From Barnesiella merdipullorum (lineage in GTDB: Bacteria; Bacteroidota; Bacteroidia; Bacteroidales; Barnesiellaceae): 64,000 nucleotides of DNA. The position numbers and the translations under genes were made by a program. The notes under the pieces were generated by a model. It searched no databases. It was not told where the DNA came from and saw only the letters and a program-made list of their open reading frames with translations. The stretch is taken from assembly GCA_019116365.1 (NCBI GenBank), contig DXBT01000036.1, positions 1 to 64,000 of the forward strand. Reading direction: 5' to 3'. The number at the start of each line of letters is the position of its first letter. Position 1 is the stretch's first letter. Positions 8,749-17,492 of this stretch are shown piece after piece.

Positions 8749-9522
8749 ATGGAAACGATAAACATTGGCTATGGCCACATGGCTTTGGGATTTTTGCTGC
8801 TCATCATCCCTACCTACTTCCTCTACCGCTACCGCACCGGCCTGGTGAAAGACACGTTGTGGGCGGCCCTGCGCATGACGGTACAACTCTTCTTCATCGG
8901 GTTCTACCTCGAGTATCTGTTTCTGTGGGATAGTGTGTGGATAAACCTGTTGTGGGTGCTTTTCATGATTGCCATCGCCTCATCGACGGTGCTCAAGCGC
9001 ACCAAACTGCCACAAAAGATGCTGTTCATGGCCGTGGCCGTGGCCTTTCTGGTGTCGCTGCTCATCATCGACTTCTACTTCCTGGGTCTGGTGGTAAGGC
9101 CCGAAAAGATTTTTACCGCCCGCTATTTTGTCCCCATCAGCGGCATGATTCTGGGGAATATGCTCTCGGCCAACGTGATTGCCCTCAACTCGTTCTATGG
9201 GTCGCTCAACCGGGAGCGTCAACTCTACCTCTACCTGTTGGGCAACGGTGCCTCGCCCGGCGAATCGCTCGCTCCCTTCATGCGCGAGGCCCTCATCAAG
9301 TCGTTCAACCCCACCATCGCCTCGATGGCCGTGATGGGACTCATTGCTCTGCCCGGCACCATGACCGGACAGATATTGGGCGGCAGCAGTCCCAGCGTAG
9401 CCATAAAATACCAGATTATGCTCATGATTACCATCTTTGCCTCGTCGCTCATCTCGGTATTGCTCACGCTGTGGATATCGCGACGCAAGACTTTCGACCG
9501 CTATGGCATGATGCGATTTTAG
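8749..9522 (+). CDS. ABC transporter permease, FetB/YbbM (UPF0014) family
   Basis: The 257-residue protein has about seven hydrophobic segments. It carries the family-specific central stretch GNMLSANVIALNSFYGSL and the later PGTMTGQILGGSSP motif, which identify the UPF0014/FetB family. It forms the membrane part of the transporter with the ATPase directly upstream. Its stop overlaps by three bases with the stop of the convergent PHP gene, so the plus-strand operon ends here without room for a separate terminator. Confidence 0.9.
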   Translation: METINIGYGHMALGFLLLIIPTYFLYRYRTGLVKDTLWAALRMTVQLFFIGFYLEYLFLWDSVWINLLWVLFMIAIASSTVLKRTKLPQKMLFMAVAVAFLVSLLIIDFYFLGLVVRPEKIFTARYFVPISGMILGNMLSANVIALNSFYGSLNRERQLYLYLLGNGASPGESLAPFMREALIKSFNPTIASMAVMGLIALPGTMTGQILGGSSPSVAIKYQIMLMITIFASSLISVLLTLWISRRKTFDRYGMMRF

Positions 9523-10250
9523 AGCACGGTCTCCTCGCGGTTTCTCTTCAGCCGAGCCTTGAAAGCCTCGGGCTTGTCGTTGAGAATAAGTTCCTCGGGA
9601 AACTCGGTTGCCGACAGCAACGGATATAGCCAATGATAATCGGCTATCGAGAACGAAATGTGGGCATCGCTCCCCAGGATGACGGGTTGCCCATAGCGCT
9701 TGCACAGCCGCAGAATCTCAAGATTGTTGCCCATCGCCTTCTCTTTGTGACGATAGGGATTGAGCGAACTGTTGTTAATTTCGAGCAACACACCATTCTC
9801 CTTGGCAGCCAATACCAGTGGTTCGAAATAGAGATCGGCCGTACCGTCGCCCGGATGGCTGATGATGTCGATATGCGGGTTACAGATAGCCCCCAGCACA
9901 GCCGACGTATTCTGGTCGATATCGCCCGGCCGATAGCACAGCGAATGTAACCCGGCAATGCGCAGGTCGAGAAATCGGAAATACTTCTCCTCCAAATCGA
10001 GACGACCGTCATAATCGACAATGTTGATTTCGGCACCCAATAGCAACTCTACTCCATACATCTGACGCGGTACCACCGGCAGATTGCGGAAATAGATATC
10101 GGAACAGGTGCCGGGGATACCCCCCGTATGCTCGGTAATACCCAGTATCTGCAACCCTTTGTCGGCCGCAGCCTGTACCATCTCTTGCAGCGTGCTGAAG
10201 GCATGGCCGCTGGCTATCGTGTGCGTGTGTACATCTAACAGAACATTCAT
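9519..10250 (-). CDS. PHP-domain phosphoesterase, YcdX-like
   Basis: The 243-residue protein is a single PHP (polymerase and histidinol phosphatase) domain. The metal-binding HxH is in DVHTHTIASGHAF near the N-terminus, followed by ITEHTGG, the conserved ISHPGDG and a closing GSDAH motif. These motifs match the YcdX trinuclear-zinc subgroup rather than HisK. It is probably a cytosolic phosphatase of unknown substrate. It is transcribed from a promoter in the repeat at 10271-10298 and runs convergently into the FetB-like gene. Confidence 0.9.
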   Translation of the reverse strand: MNVLLDVHTHTIASGHAFSTLQEMVQAAADKGLQILGITEHTGGIPGTCSDIYFRNLPVVPRQMYGVELLLGAEINIVDYDGRLDLEEKYFRFLDLRIAGLHSLCYRPGDIDQNTSAVLGAICNPHIDIISHPGDGTADLYFEPLVLAAKENGVLLEINNSSLNPYRHKEKAMGNNLEILRLCKRYGQPVILGSDAHISFSIADYHWLYPLLSATEFPEELILNDKPEAFKARLKRNREETVL

Positions 10251-10270
10251 AACAGACCTACTTAATCTTT

Positions 10271-10377
10271 TGCAAAGATAGTGAAAGGTGAGTGCAGAAA
10301 GCCAAGCTTACTTGAGCTTTTTGCCGAACCGACTCCTATTTTCGCAGTGTGCAAAGATAGTGAAAGGTGAGTGCAGA
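10271..10377. repeat. Pair of 28-bp direct repeats carrying -7 promoter boxes
   Basis: An identical 28-base sequence occurs at 10271-10298 and 10350-10377 (begins TGCAAAGATAGTG, ends GAGTGCAGA). Each copy contains CAAAGATA, which on the minus strand reads TATCTTTG, a consensus -7 box. The first copy (10273-10280) lies 22 bases before the PHP gene start and probably drives it. Between the copies lies a short inverted repeat (AAGCT ... AGCTT near 10304-10319). The rest of the gap to 10479 has no gene. Confidence 0.75.
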
Positions 10378-10479
10378 GGAAAACCCAAGACACAGTATTT
10401 GAATAAAAAACAGACGCGCCGCCACCAAACCTCGAAGGGAACGATGACGGCACGTTCTATTTCTTGTCGGCCAAGCCAG

Positions 10480-10773
10480 TCAGATAGACTGTTCGATGGT
10501 CCAGACAAAGGCCCGCAACCCCAATTGGGGAGCCTCCTCGTCCATCTGGCGCAAGCGCTTCAATAGCGGCTCTACCTTGGCATCATCGACCATGGTGATG
10601 ATGGCCGAGCACATCGAAGGCCAGGCATGACTGCCGTAGTGCGGTTCGCCGGTTTTGGAGCCACGGCCCCGCACCTGTTCGAAATAGGAGTATCCGCGGC
10701 ACGACAGCTTGTCGAGAGTCTCGATAATCTGCACATAATGAGCCTGGTCGAAAGTGATAAAAACCGATTTCAT
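10480..10773 (-). CDS. PII-like small protein linked to RND efflux
   Basis: The 97-residue protein has the beta-alpha-beta pattern of PII/DUF3240-type folds. It starts MKSVFITFDQAHYVQIIETL, then has a T-loop-like region EQVRGRGSKTGEPHYGSHAW, a second strand-helix (SAIITMVDDAKVEPLLKRLR) and a final strand. It follows the RND permease by 81 bases in the same direction and is probably co-transcribed. DUF3240-type proteins accompany heavy-metal RND pumps in proteobacteria, so a sensory or regulatory role for this pump is a reasonable inference. The His/Gly/Arg-rich loop could bind a ligand or metal. The family assignment is by fold pattern only. Confidence 0.65.
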   Translation of the reverse strand: MKSVFITFDQAHYVQIIETLDKLSCRGYSYFEQVRGRGSKTGEPHYGSHAWPSMCSAIITMVDDAKVEPLLKRLRQMDEEAPQLGLRAFVWTIEQSI

Positions 10774-10854
10774 ATTGAGTCGAATGTATTTTTAGAGTCC
10801 GGCCCCCCATTCCCCTTTTTTGGAATGAGAGATAGGGAACCGAACATTGTAGGT

Positions 10855-13800
10855 TTATGAATTGGAATTACTGGTCGATAGGCGCTCGTGGTGTTTCTTG
10901 CGACGGCGTTTCACACCCACCGAAGCAAATACACAGTAGAGCACGGGAATAAGGATAAGGGTAAGAATCGTCGATACGGTGAGACCACCGATTACGGCCG
11001 TACCCATGGGACGCCACATCTCGGAACCCTGGCCGGTACCTACCGCCATGGGCACCATACCCAAAATGGTGGTGAGGGTAGTCATGATTACCGGGCGCAG
11101 ACGGGAGTGACCGCCCTTGACCACGGCCTCGCGGATACCCATGCCCCGCTCGCGATTCAACGAAATGTAGTCGATGAGCACGATACCGTTTTTCACCACG
11201 ATACCGATAAGCATGATAGCACCGATAAGCGACATCACGTTGAGCGAGTTGCCCGACAGCCACAGGGCCAGGAAGACTCCCGAGAAGGCGAAGGGCAGCG
11301 AGAACATGATGATGAACGGGTAGGTCAACGACTCGAACTGGGCCGCCATTACAATGAACACAAGTATGATAATGAGGTACATGAGCATGAACAGGTCGCT
11401 AAACGAGTCTTGCTGGTCTTCATAAGAACCCGACAACTGAATGGAGATGCCCGAAGGTATCGACATCTGGTCGATCTTCTTTTGAGCCTCGGCGACCACA
11501 TCGCTCATCGCAACCCCCGAGAGGATGGCCGACACGGTGTTTATACGCTCGCGGTCCTTACGCTCGATGGTAGGCGGCGAGAAACGCTCGACCACAGTGC
11601 CCAACTCTTTGATGCGCACCCCTTTGCCCTGGGCATTATAGACCATGATATTCTCGATATCCTCAATCGAGGTACGATACTCGGGAGCATACATCACCTT
11701 GATGTCATACTCCTCGCCCTCCTCGCGGAACTGCGAGGCCGTGGCACCGTTGATGCGATTGCGCAGATAGGTGGCTGCCGTGGTGAGGTTGAGACCGTTG
11801 AGGGCCAGTTTCTCCCGGTCGAAATCGACCTGATACTCGGGCTGATAGTCGCCGCGGCTGATGCGCACCTCGCTCACACCCTTGATCTCGCGAAGCATGG
11901 CCGAAAGCTGTGCGGCTACACTGTCCGACTCCTCGAAAGAGTAACCATAAACCTCATAGTCGAGGGTAGTCTCACCACCCATGGCCGACATACCGCCACC
12001 CAGGTTCACCTGCGATTTCTTGATTTCGGGATAGCCGGCAAGATCTTTACGCATGAGGTCGCAAATCTCCGACAAGGTGCGCTTGCGCTTGTCGGGATCG
12101 CTCAGACTGATGTTGTAGGTGAGGATATGGGAACCGTTGTCGGTCATCGAGGCAAACACGTTGTCGGTGCTGGCCTGGCCCACGGTAAAGTTACAAACCT
12201 CGATTTCGGGATATTGCTCCATCCACTGGCGATAGAGGCGCATACCCACCTCTTTCGTTATCTCGGTGCGGGTACCGATAGGCATCTCTACGGTCACCCC
12301 GATGCGGGCATTGTCTTGGGTGGGCATGAACTCCGACCCCACGAATCGTACCAGGAAGAGGCTGAGCACAAAGAACGACAAACAGCCCACAATCACAATG
12401 GTGCGGTGCCCCACGGCCCAGTGCAACAGGCGGGCATAGCCGTTGTCGAAGGCGTCGAGCCCCTTCTCGATGGGCCCGTAGAGCAACTTGAACACGCGCG
12501 ACTGTTTGGGTTGCAACTTCAGCAGACGAGAGCAGAGCATGGGAGTGAGCGACAAGGCGCACACGATAGAGATGACCATGATGATGGTTACCATCCATCC
12601 CAACTGCTTGAAGAGGACGCCCGTCATACCGGTTACCAGCGTGAGGGGGAAGAACACGGCGATAAGCGTGAGTGTAGAGGCCACAACCGAGAGGCCCACC
12701 TCGTTGGTACCGTGCACGGCCGCCTGCTTGGGGTCGCTGCCCCGCTCGATGTGGTTGGTCACGTTCTCGAGTACCACAATGGCATCATCGACCACCATAC
12801 CGATGGCGATGGAGAGCGACGAGAGCGATATGATGTTGAGTGAGTTGCCTGTGGCCGCCAGGTAGATAAACGAGGCTACCAGCGAAATAGGAATCGTGAT
12901 TACGATAATGATAGTGGCACGCCAGCGTCCCAGGAAGAAGAAGACGACAATCGAGACAAAGAGCAGAGCCAGTATTACCGTCTCGAACAGCGTGTCGATA
13001 GTGTTGCGTATGTTGTCGGAGGTATCGATGATAACACCCAGTTTCACGTCGCTGGGCAGGTTTTTCTGCAAACGGGGCAAGGCCTTCATCACCTCGTTGG
13101 AGATCTCGACCGAGTTGGCACCCGATTGTTTCTGAATCACAATCATGGCGCCCTGCACGCCATTGTTGTAGGTCTCCTGGGCACGCTCCTCGACCGAGTC
13201 GTGTACCACAGCCACATCGCGCAAATAGATGGTTTTGCCACCAAAGTTGCCCACGACGATATCGTTCATCTGCGAGGCATCGCTGAACTCGCCCTGCACA
13301 CGCAGCGAATAGGTGTCGGAACCCACGTCGAACGTACCGCCGGGCACGTTGCGGTTCTCGGCTCCGATGACCGAGGCGATGGTCTCGACGCTAAGGTTGT
13401 AGGCCTCGAGCTTCACGGGATCGACATAGACCTGAATCTCGCGCTCGGGTGCACCGCTTATCGACACCGAACCTACGCCGCTGATACGGGCCAACGGACT
13501 GGCCACGTTGTCGTCGAGAATCTTGTAAAGGGCGGGCATACTCTCGTTGGCCTGTACCGAGAGGATAACGATAGGAATCATATCGGAACTGAACTTGAAG
13601 ATGATGGGGTTCTCCGAATCATCGGGCAGCTCCGACTTGACCATATCGAGTTTGTCGCGCACATCGTTGGTGAGCACATCGATATCCTCGCCATATTCAA
13701 ACTCGAGTGTGATGAGCGACATGTTCTCTTTCGACTCGGAGGTGATGTGCTTCAAGTCGCTCACGGCGTTGAGCGCATTCTCCAGAGGACGGGTCACGTT

Positions 13801-13983
13801 GTTCTCTACATCGGCGGCGCTGGCACCGGGATAGGCGGTCATCACCATAATCATGTTGGTCTCGATATCGGGATAGAGGTCGATAGGCAGTTTGGTGTAG
13901 GAAAAGATACCCAAAATGGCCACCGCTACGAAGCAGAGCGAGGTCATGATTGGTTTCTTTACCGAACCTTCGTATAGACTCAT
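10855..13983 (-). CDS. RND efflux permease (HAE1/AcrB family)
   Basis: At 1042 residues this has normal AcrB-type length, with 12 predicted membrane helices and two large periplasmic loops. The proton-relay aspartates are in GMVVDDAIVVLENV of helix 4, and the duplicated half carries GIVVKNGIVLIDYI. It starts MSLYEGSVKKPIMTSL, typical of the family. It should be the inner-membrane pump of the tripartite complex formed with the adaptor (14036) and the outer-membrane channel (15084). The substrate is unknown; hydrophobic drugs are the usual class for HAE1. The C-terminus is basic. Confidence 0.96.
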   Translation of the reverse strand: MSLYEGSVKKPIMTSLCFVAVAILGIFSYTKLPIDLYPDIETNMIMVMTAYPGASAADVENNVTRPLENALNAVSDLKHITSESKENMSLITLEFEYGEDIDVLTNDVRDKLDMVKSELPDDSENPIIFKFSSDMIPIVILSVQANESMPALYKILDDNVASPLARISGVGSVSISGAPEREIQVYVDPVKLEAYNLSVETIASVIGAENRNVPGGTFDVGSDTYSLRVQGEFSDASQMNDIVVGNFGGKTIYLRDVAVVHDSVEERAQETYNNGVQGAMIVIQKQSGANSVEISNEVMKALPRLQKNLPSDVKLGVIIDTSDNIRNTIDTLFETVILALLFVSIVVFFFLGRWRATIIIVITIPISLVASFIYLAATGNSLNIISLSSLSIAIGMVVDDAIVVLENVTNHIERGSDPKQAAVHGTNEVGLSVVASTLTLIAVFFPLTLVTGMTGVLFKQLGWMVTIIMVISIVCALSLTPMLCSRLLKLQPKQSRVFKLLYGPIEKGLDAFDNGYARLLHWAVGHRTIVIVGCLSFFVLSLFLVRFVGSEFMPTQDNARIGVTVEMPIGTRTEITKEVGMRLYRQWMEQYPEIEVCNFTVGQASTDNVFASMTDNGSHILTYNISLSDPDKRKRTLSEICDLMRKDLAGYPEIKKSQVNLGGGMSAMGGETTLDYEVYGYSFEESDSVAAQLSAMLREIKGVSEVRISRGDYQPEYQVDFDREKLALNGLNLTTAATYLRNRINGATASQFREEGEEYDIKVMYAPEYRTSIEDIENIMVYNAQGKGVRIKELGTVVERFSPPTIERKDRERINTVSAILSGVAMSDVVAEAQKKIDQMSIPSGISIQLSGSYEDQQDSFSDLFMLMYLIIILVFIVMAAQFESLTYPFIIMFSLPFAFSGVFLALWLSGNSLNVMSLIGAIMLIGIVVKNGIVLIDYISLNRERGMGIREAVVKGGHSRLRPVIMTTLTTILGMVPMAVGTGQGSEMWRPMGTAVIGGLTVSTILTLILIPVLYCVFASVGVKRRRKKHHERLSTSNSNS

Positions 13984-14035
13984 AGATTTTTCTCTTTAAG
14001 GGTGAATGGTTTAAGTGAACAATGTGGGGCTACTG

Positions 14036-15052
14036 TCATTCGACAACTTTGACGGGTGCGCCGTCTTTCAGGCGCGACTGGCCGGCAATGACCACCTCGG
14101 AGCCGTTCTCGACCCCCGAGATGAGCTCGTAGCTGGTGTCCATGTGGCGCCCCAACTGCACTTGGTTGAAGGATACCTTCCCGTCTTTATAGACATAGAC
14201 AAAACGGTCGCCCGACCCCGAACGTTTCACGACAGCCTGGTCGGGAACCACCACGCGGTTCACGTTGCCAAAGTCGATATTGACCCGGGCAAACATGCCG
14301 GGACGAATGCGGCCATCGGCATTGGGAATATTGATTTCGGTCACAAACGTGCGGGTAGAGGCATCGATGGTGGGGTGTATGAGCGACACTTTTCCCTTGA
14401 ACACCTCATCGCCATAAACCTCGACGTTGACATCGACCGGCATGCCCAGCTTCACTTTCGTAAAGTCGCTCTCCGACACATTCACCTGCACCTTTACCGG
14501 CTGTATCTGCATGACGGTGAGGATGGCTCCGCTGGCCATATCGCCATTGTCGAAGTTGCGGGCCGTCACCACACCGTTGGTGGGACTCACCAGCACGGTG
14601 TTCTCGTCGAGATTCTCATACGAGGTCTTGGCCGTTTCGTATTGGGTACGCATCTGATCGACCTGTTGCTGCGAGGCGCCCCCCACGGCAAAGAGTTCTT
14701 TCACCCGGTTATATTCCAGTTCAAGGTTATCGAGCTGGAGTTTCTGCTGCGCCAGGTTGGCCCGGTCGAGATCGACCAGTTTCTGCCCGGCCGAGACGCG
14801 GTCGCCCACCTCGACATAGATTTTCTTGATGCGGTTGGGCAGGGACGAACTGATGAGATTGCGTTTGTAGGGTTCGATCGTCGCCGTGTAGGAAACGACC
14901 TGAGGAACAGCCTGCTCGGTTACCCGGGCGACCTTAACGAGTTGAACCGTCTCCTCCTCGGCTTGCCCGGTCGTCTCTTTCGAACCCGAACAGGCCACGA
15001 ACAGCAGGGCCGAACATGCAGCCATCATGCCAATCAAATGATTCTTTTTCAT
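14036..15052 (-). CDS. RND efflux periplasmic adaptor lipoprotein
   Basis: The 338-residue membrane fusion protein has a lipoprotein signal (lipobox VACS, cysteine at about residue 21). A barrel-sandwich half-motif (VSYTATIEPYKRNLISSSL), an alpha-hairpin (about 95-150, rich in Q/L) and a beta-barrel region ending with SRLKDGAPVKVVE follow. It bridges the pump and the TolC channel in the periplasm. It lies between the pump gene (52 bases downstream) and the channel gene (31 bases upstream). Confidence 0.95.
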   Translation of the reverse strand: MKKNHLIGMMAACSALLFVACSGSKETTGQAEEETVQLVKVARVTEQAVPQVVSYTATIEPYKRNLISSSLPNRIKKIYVEVGDRVSAGQKLVDLDRANLAQQKLQLDNLELEYNRVKELFAVGGASQQQVDQMRTQYETAKTSYENLDENTVLVSPTNGVVTARNFDNGDMASGAILTVMQIQPVKVQVNVSESDFTKVKLGMPVDVNVEVYGDEVFKGKVSLIHPTIDASTRTFVTEINIPNADGRIRPGMFARVNIDFGNVNRVVVPDQAVVKRSGSGDRFVYVYKDGKVSFNQVQLGRHMDTSYELISGVENGSEVVIAGQSRLKDGAPVKVVE

Positions 15053-15083
15053 ATGGTAATCTTCTTATAATATTCGGTGTGTA

Positions 15084-16562
15084 TTATTTGGTGTTGTCGG
15101 CGGGCTGGCGATACTGTTCCAGATCGGTATTGCCCAGGAGCAGCTGCAAATCGGACTTCGCCGCCAGGAAGTCGTAGATGGCCTGATTGTAGGAGAGACG
15201 CGAGTTGGTGAGAGCCAAGTCGGCATCATTGAGTTCGATGAATGTGGCCGAACCAATCTCGAAACTCTTTTGCATGATGGCGTAGGCTTTCTCGGCCTGG
15301 CGCACACCCTCCTTGTTGGAAGCTATCTGCTTGATCGATTTCTGTATGTTGTCCATCGACATCTGTACCTGCATCGAGAGCGTGTTCAACAGGTTGTCGC
15401 GTTGCAGTCCCAACTGCATGACATTCGACTTGGCCTGCTTGATGCGGAAGTGACGGGCACCGCCCTGGAAGATGGGCAGCGAGAGCGAGAGGCCTATCGT
15501 CGAATAGGGACTCCACCTGAAGTCGCTGAACATGCCGCCGTCGCTCATCGAAATCCAGTTGTAGTTGGCCGTGGCCGACAGCGTGGGGAACCAGGCCATG
15601 CGCTGTACATCGACCGCCTTTTTGAGGTAGGCAGCCTGGAGGTCCAACTGACGCAGATCGGTGTTCTGCTCGAGCGAAGTATCGATATTCATCGTCTCCT
15701 CATACATCGAGGCTTCATAATCTTCGAGACGGTCGGTAAGCTCAATCTCTACCGCCATATCTACCCCCATCAGCACCTTCAGTTGCAGTTTGCTCAACTT
15801 CACGCTGTTCTCGGTCTGCAACAGCGAAGGCTCGAGATTGCGCACCTGTACATCGGCCCGCAACACGTCATACTCCGACGCCGTTCCCTGTTCAAACTTG
15901 TGCTTGTAGTCCTGGGCATTGAGCTTGGCATTGTCGTAGCTCATCTTGATTACCTCGTAGGAGTTCTGGGCCAGTAACAGACTGTAATAGGCCTTCTCTA
16001 CCTGATTGACCATGCTGAGCCGTGACGACCGGGCCGACTCGACGGCCTGCTCGATATCGGCACTCGAGAGCTGCACACTCTTCCACAACTGGGGAGCGAT
16101 GATGGGCAGCGATGCGCTGAGCCCCACGGAGTAGGTGTTGTCGGTACCCACCTTCATGCCGGTCTCGCCCGACGACGAAGAGGAGGAACCGCCCACCTGC
16201 GGCATCTGAAACTCGGGGTGCAGCTGCCCTATCGTGTTGTAGATGGGAGCAAACATGGCACTCATGTCGAAAGCCTCGGAGTCCATATACATGGTCTGCT
16301 TTTCGATGGTGCGACTGTATGAGGCCGAACCGTCTATGCGGGGGAAGAGGCCGGCGATGGTCTCTTTCTTGGAATAGTCTTTCTTCTCAATCTCCACATC
16401 GGCAACCTTGATGGTAGGATTTTCGTTGAGGGCGATGCCGATAGCGGTCTTCAAATCGAGGACCAGCGTCTGCGACGGCTGTGTCTGTGCCCACAAGGAG
16501 GCCGGCCAAACAGCAACGGCCAGCAGGGCTGCGACTCGGGACACGAGTTTGTTTCTGTCCAT
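15084..16562 (-). CDS. TolC-family outer-membrane channel
   Basis: The 492-residue protein has a signal peptide (MDRNKLVSRVAALLAVAVWP, cleavage after WAQ) and two outer-membrane efflux repeats. The repeated NPTIKVADVEIEKKDYSKKE and later FIELNDADLALTNSRLSYNQA stretches form the coiled-coil tunnel helices. A Ser/Gly-rich insertion (GGSSSSSSGETG) sits in the first half, probably in a surface or periplasmic loop. It is the exit duct for the RND pump in the same operon. Confidence 0.95.
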   Translation of the reverse strand: MDRNKLVSRVAALLAVAVWPASLWAQTQPSQTLVLDLKTAIGIALNENPTIKVADVEIEKKDYSKKETIAGLFPRIDGSASYSRTIEKQTMYMDSEAFDMSAMFAPIYNTIGQLHPEFQMPQVGGSSSSSSGETGMKVGTDNTYSVGLSASLPIIAPQLWKSVQLSSADIEQAVESARSSRLSMVNQVEKAYYSLLLAQNSYEVIKMSYDNAKLNAQDYKHKFEQGTASEYDVLRADVQVRNLEPSLLQTENSVKLSKLQLKVLMGVDMAVEIELTDRLEDYEASMYEETMNIDTSLEQNTDLRQLDLQAAYLKKAVDVQRMAWFPTLSATANYNWISMSDGGMFSDFRWSPYSTIGLSLSLPIFQGGARHFRIKQAKSNVMQLGLQRDNLLNTLSMQVQMSMDNIQKSIKQIASNKEGVRQAEKAYAIMQKSFEIGSATFIELNDADLALTNSRLSYNQAIYDFLAAKSDLQLLLGNTDLEQYRQPADNTK

Positions 16563-16618
16563 AGTTTCTTTTGAGGTTATTAATGGTTCTTTATTCTTAT
16601 ACTATCTCTATAATTATT

Positions 16619-17254
16619 CTATACTGTTTTACCCGACTGTTTGTTTTCTTGTTGAGCAAAAAATTCATCGGTATAGCGCACTCCCTCGGGCGTGGCTATG
16701 CCCCGGATAAAACTCTTGAAGATGGTCTCGAATATCTCGGTAAAGGTGTATTTCGACTTGAATATCTGGTCGGCGTTTTTCAACAATTCAAATTGCAGCG
16801 AGAGCAACGTGGCTACAATCTCGAGATTACAGTCACTGCGTATCATCCCCTCGCCTATCCCCTCGCGCAACAGGTTCACGATGGCTCGTTTGTGAAGCTC
16901 CTTCTCCCGGGCATAACAGTCATATACCTTGGGATAGTATCGCTCCATGTCGATGAAGTAGGCCGGACTGGCATTGCGCATGAACCGGAGTATATCTTCG
17001 TGCACATTCAACAACAGCTCGATTACATTCTGTCGCTGGGTATAGTAGGTTTTCAAACGGGCATTGCGATCGGCCTCGGCTTTCTTGAGGCAGGCCAGCA
17101 GCAACTCGTTTTTCTCCTTGAAGTTCTCATACAGCGTACGCTTGGATATACCCAGCCGTGCGGCAATCATATCCATCGTAACGGCCTTGATGCCATAGTG
17201 CAAAAACATGGGGGTTGCCTGCTCGATTATGCGCAGTTGTAACTCGTTCATCAT
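16619..17254 (-). CDS. TetR/AcrR-family transcriptional regulator
   Basis: The 211-residue protein has the TetR N-terminal DNA-binding domain: GIKAVTMDMIAARLGISKRTLYENF at about residues 20-45 is the helix-turn-helix. An all-helical ligand-binding domain follows. It is the first gene of the efflux operon, with the channel gene 56 bases downstream. It is expected to repress its own promoter at 17276-17305 until a pump substrate binds. The start could equally be the second ATG of the MMNEL pair. Confidence 0.93.
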   Translation of the reverse strand: MMNELQLRIIEQATPMFLHYGIKAVTMDMIAARLGISKRTLYENFKEKNELLLACLKKAEADRNARLKTYYTQRQNVIELLLNVHEDILRFMRNASPAYFIDMERYYPKVYDCYAREKELHKRAIVNLLREGIGEGMIRSDCNLEIVATLLSLQFELLKNADQIFKSKYTFTEIFETIFKSFIRGIATPEGVRYTDEFFAQQENKQSGKTV

Positions 17255-17275
17255 TCGTCCCTACATAAGTTCGGG

Positions 17276-17305
17276 CAAATGTATAGAAAACTTTGGAAAC
17301 TCAAA
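17276..17305 (-). promoter_or_regulatory. Promoter of the tetR-efflux operon
   Basis: On the minus strand the -7 box is TACATTTG (complement of 17276-17283), with TTTG (complement of 17302-17305) 18 bases upstream. It ends 22 bases before the regulator start. An operator should overlap it, but no clear palindrome is identified. Confidence 0.5.
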
Positions 17306-17430
17306 AAGTTTTCTGCGACTTAGTTATTTCTCGTTCTGTTAATAATCATAAACACCGATAAATCTGCAAGCCTCGAGAATCGGTTCTCTTCCATACCATC
17401 CGGCCCCAACCGACACAGCAAGCGACATAA

Positions 17431-17472
17431 AAAACGAGGCCCGGTTCTGCTGGAACCGGGCCTCGTTTTTTT
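17431..17472 (-). terminator. Strong intrinsic terminator (bidirectional)
   Basis: A perfect 17-bp stem (17431-17447 with 17453-17469) has a 5-base loop TGCTG and A-runs and T-runs on either side. It closes the second efflux operon after the LpxA-like gene and insulates the tetR promoter. Confidence 0.92.
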
Positions 17473-17492
17473 CAAGGTAGCACTACCCTCTT

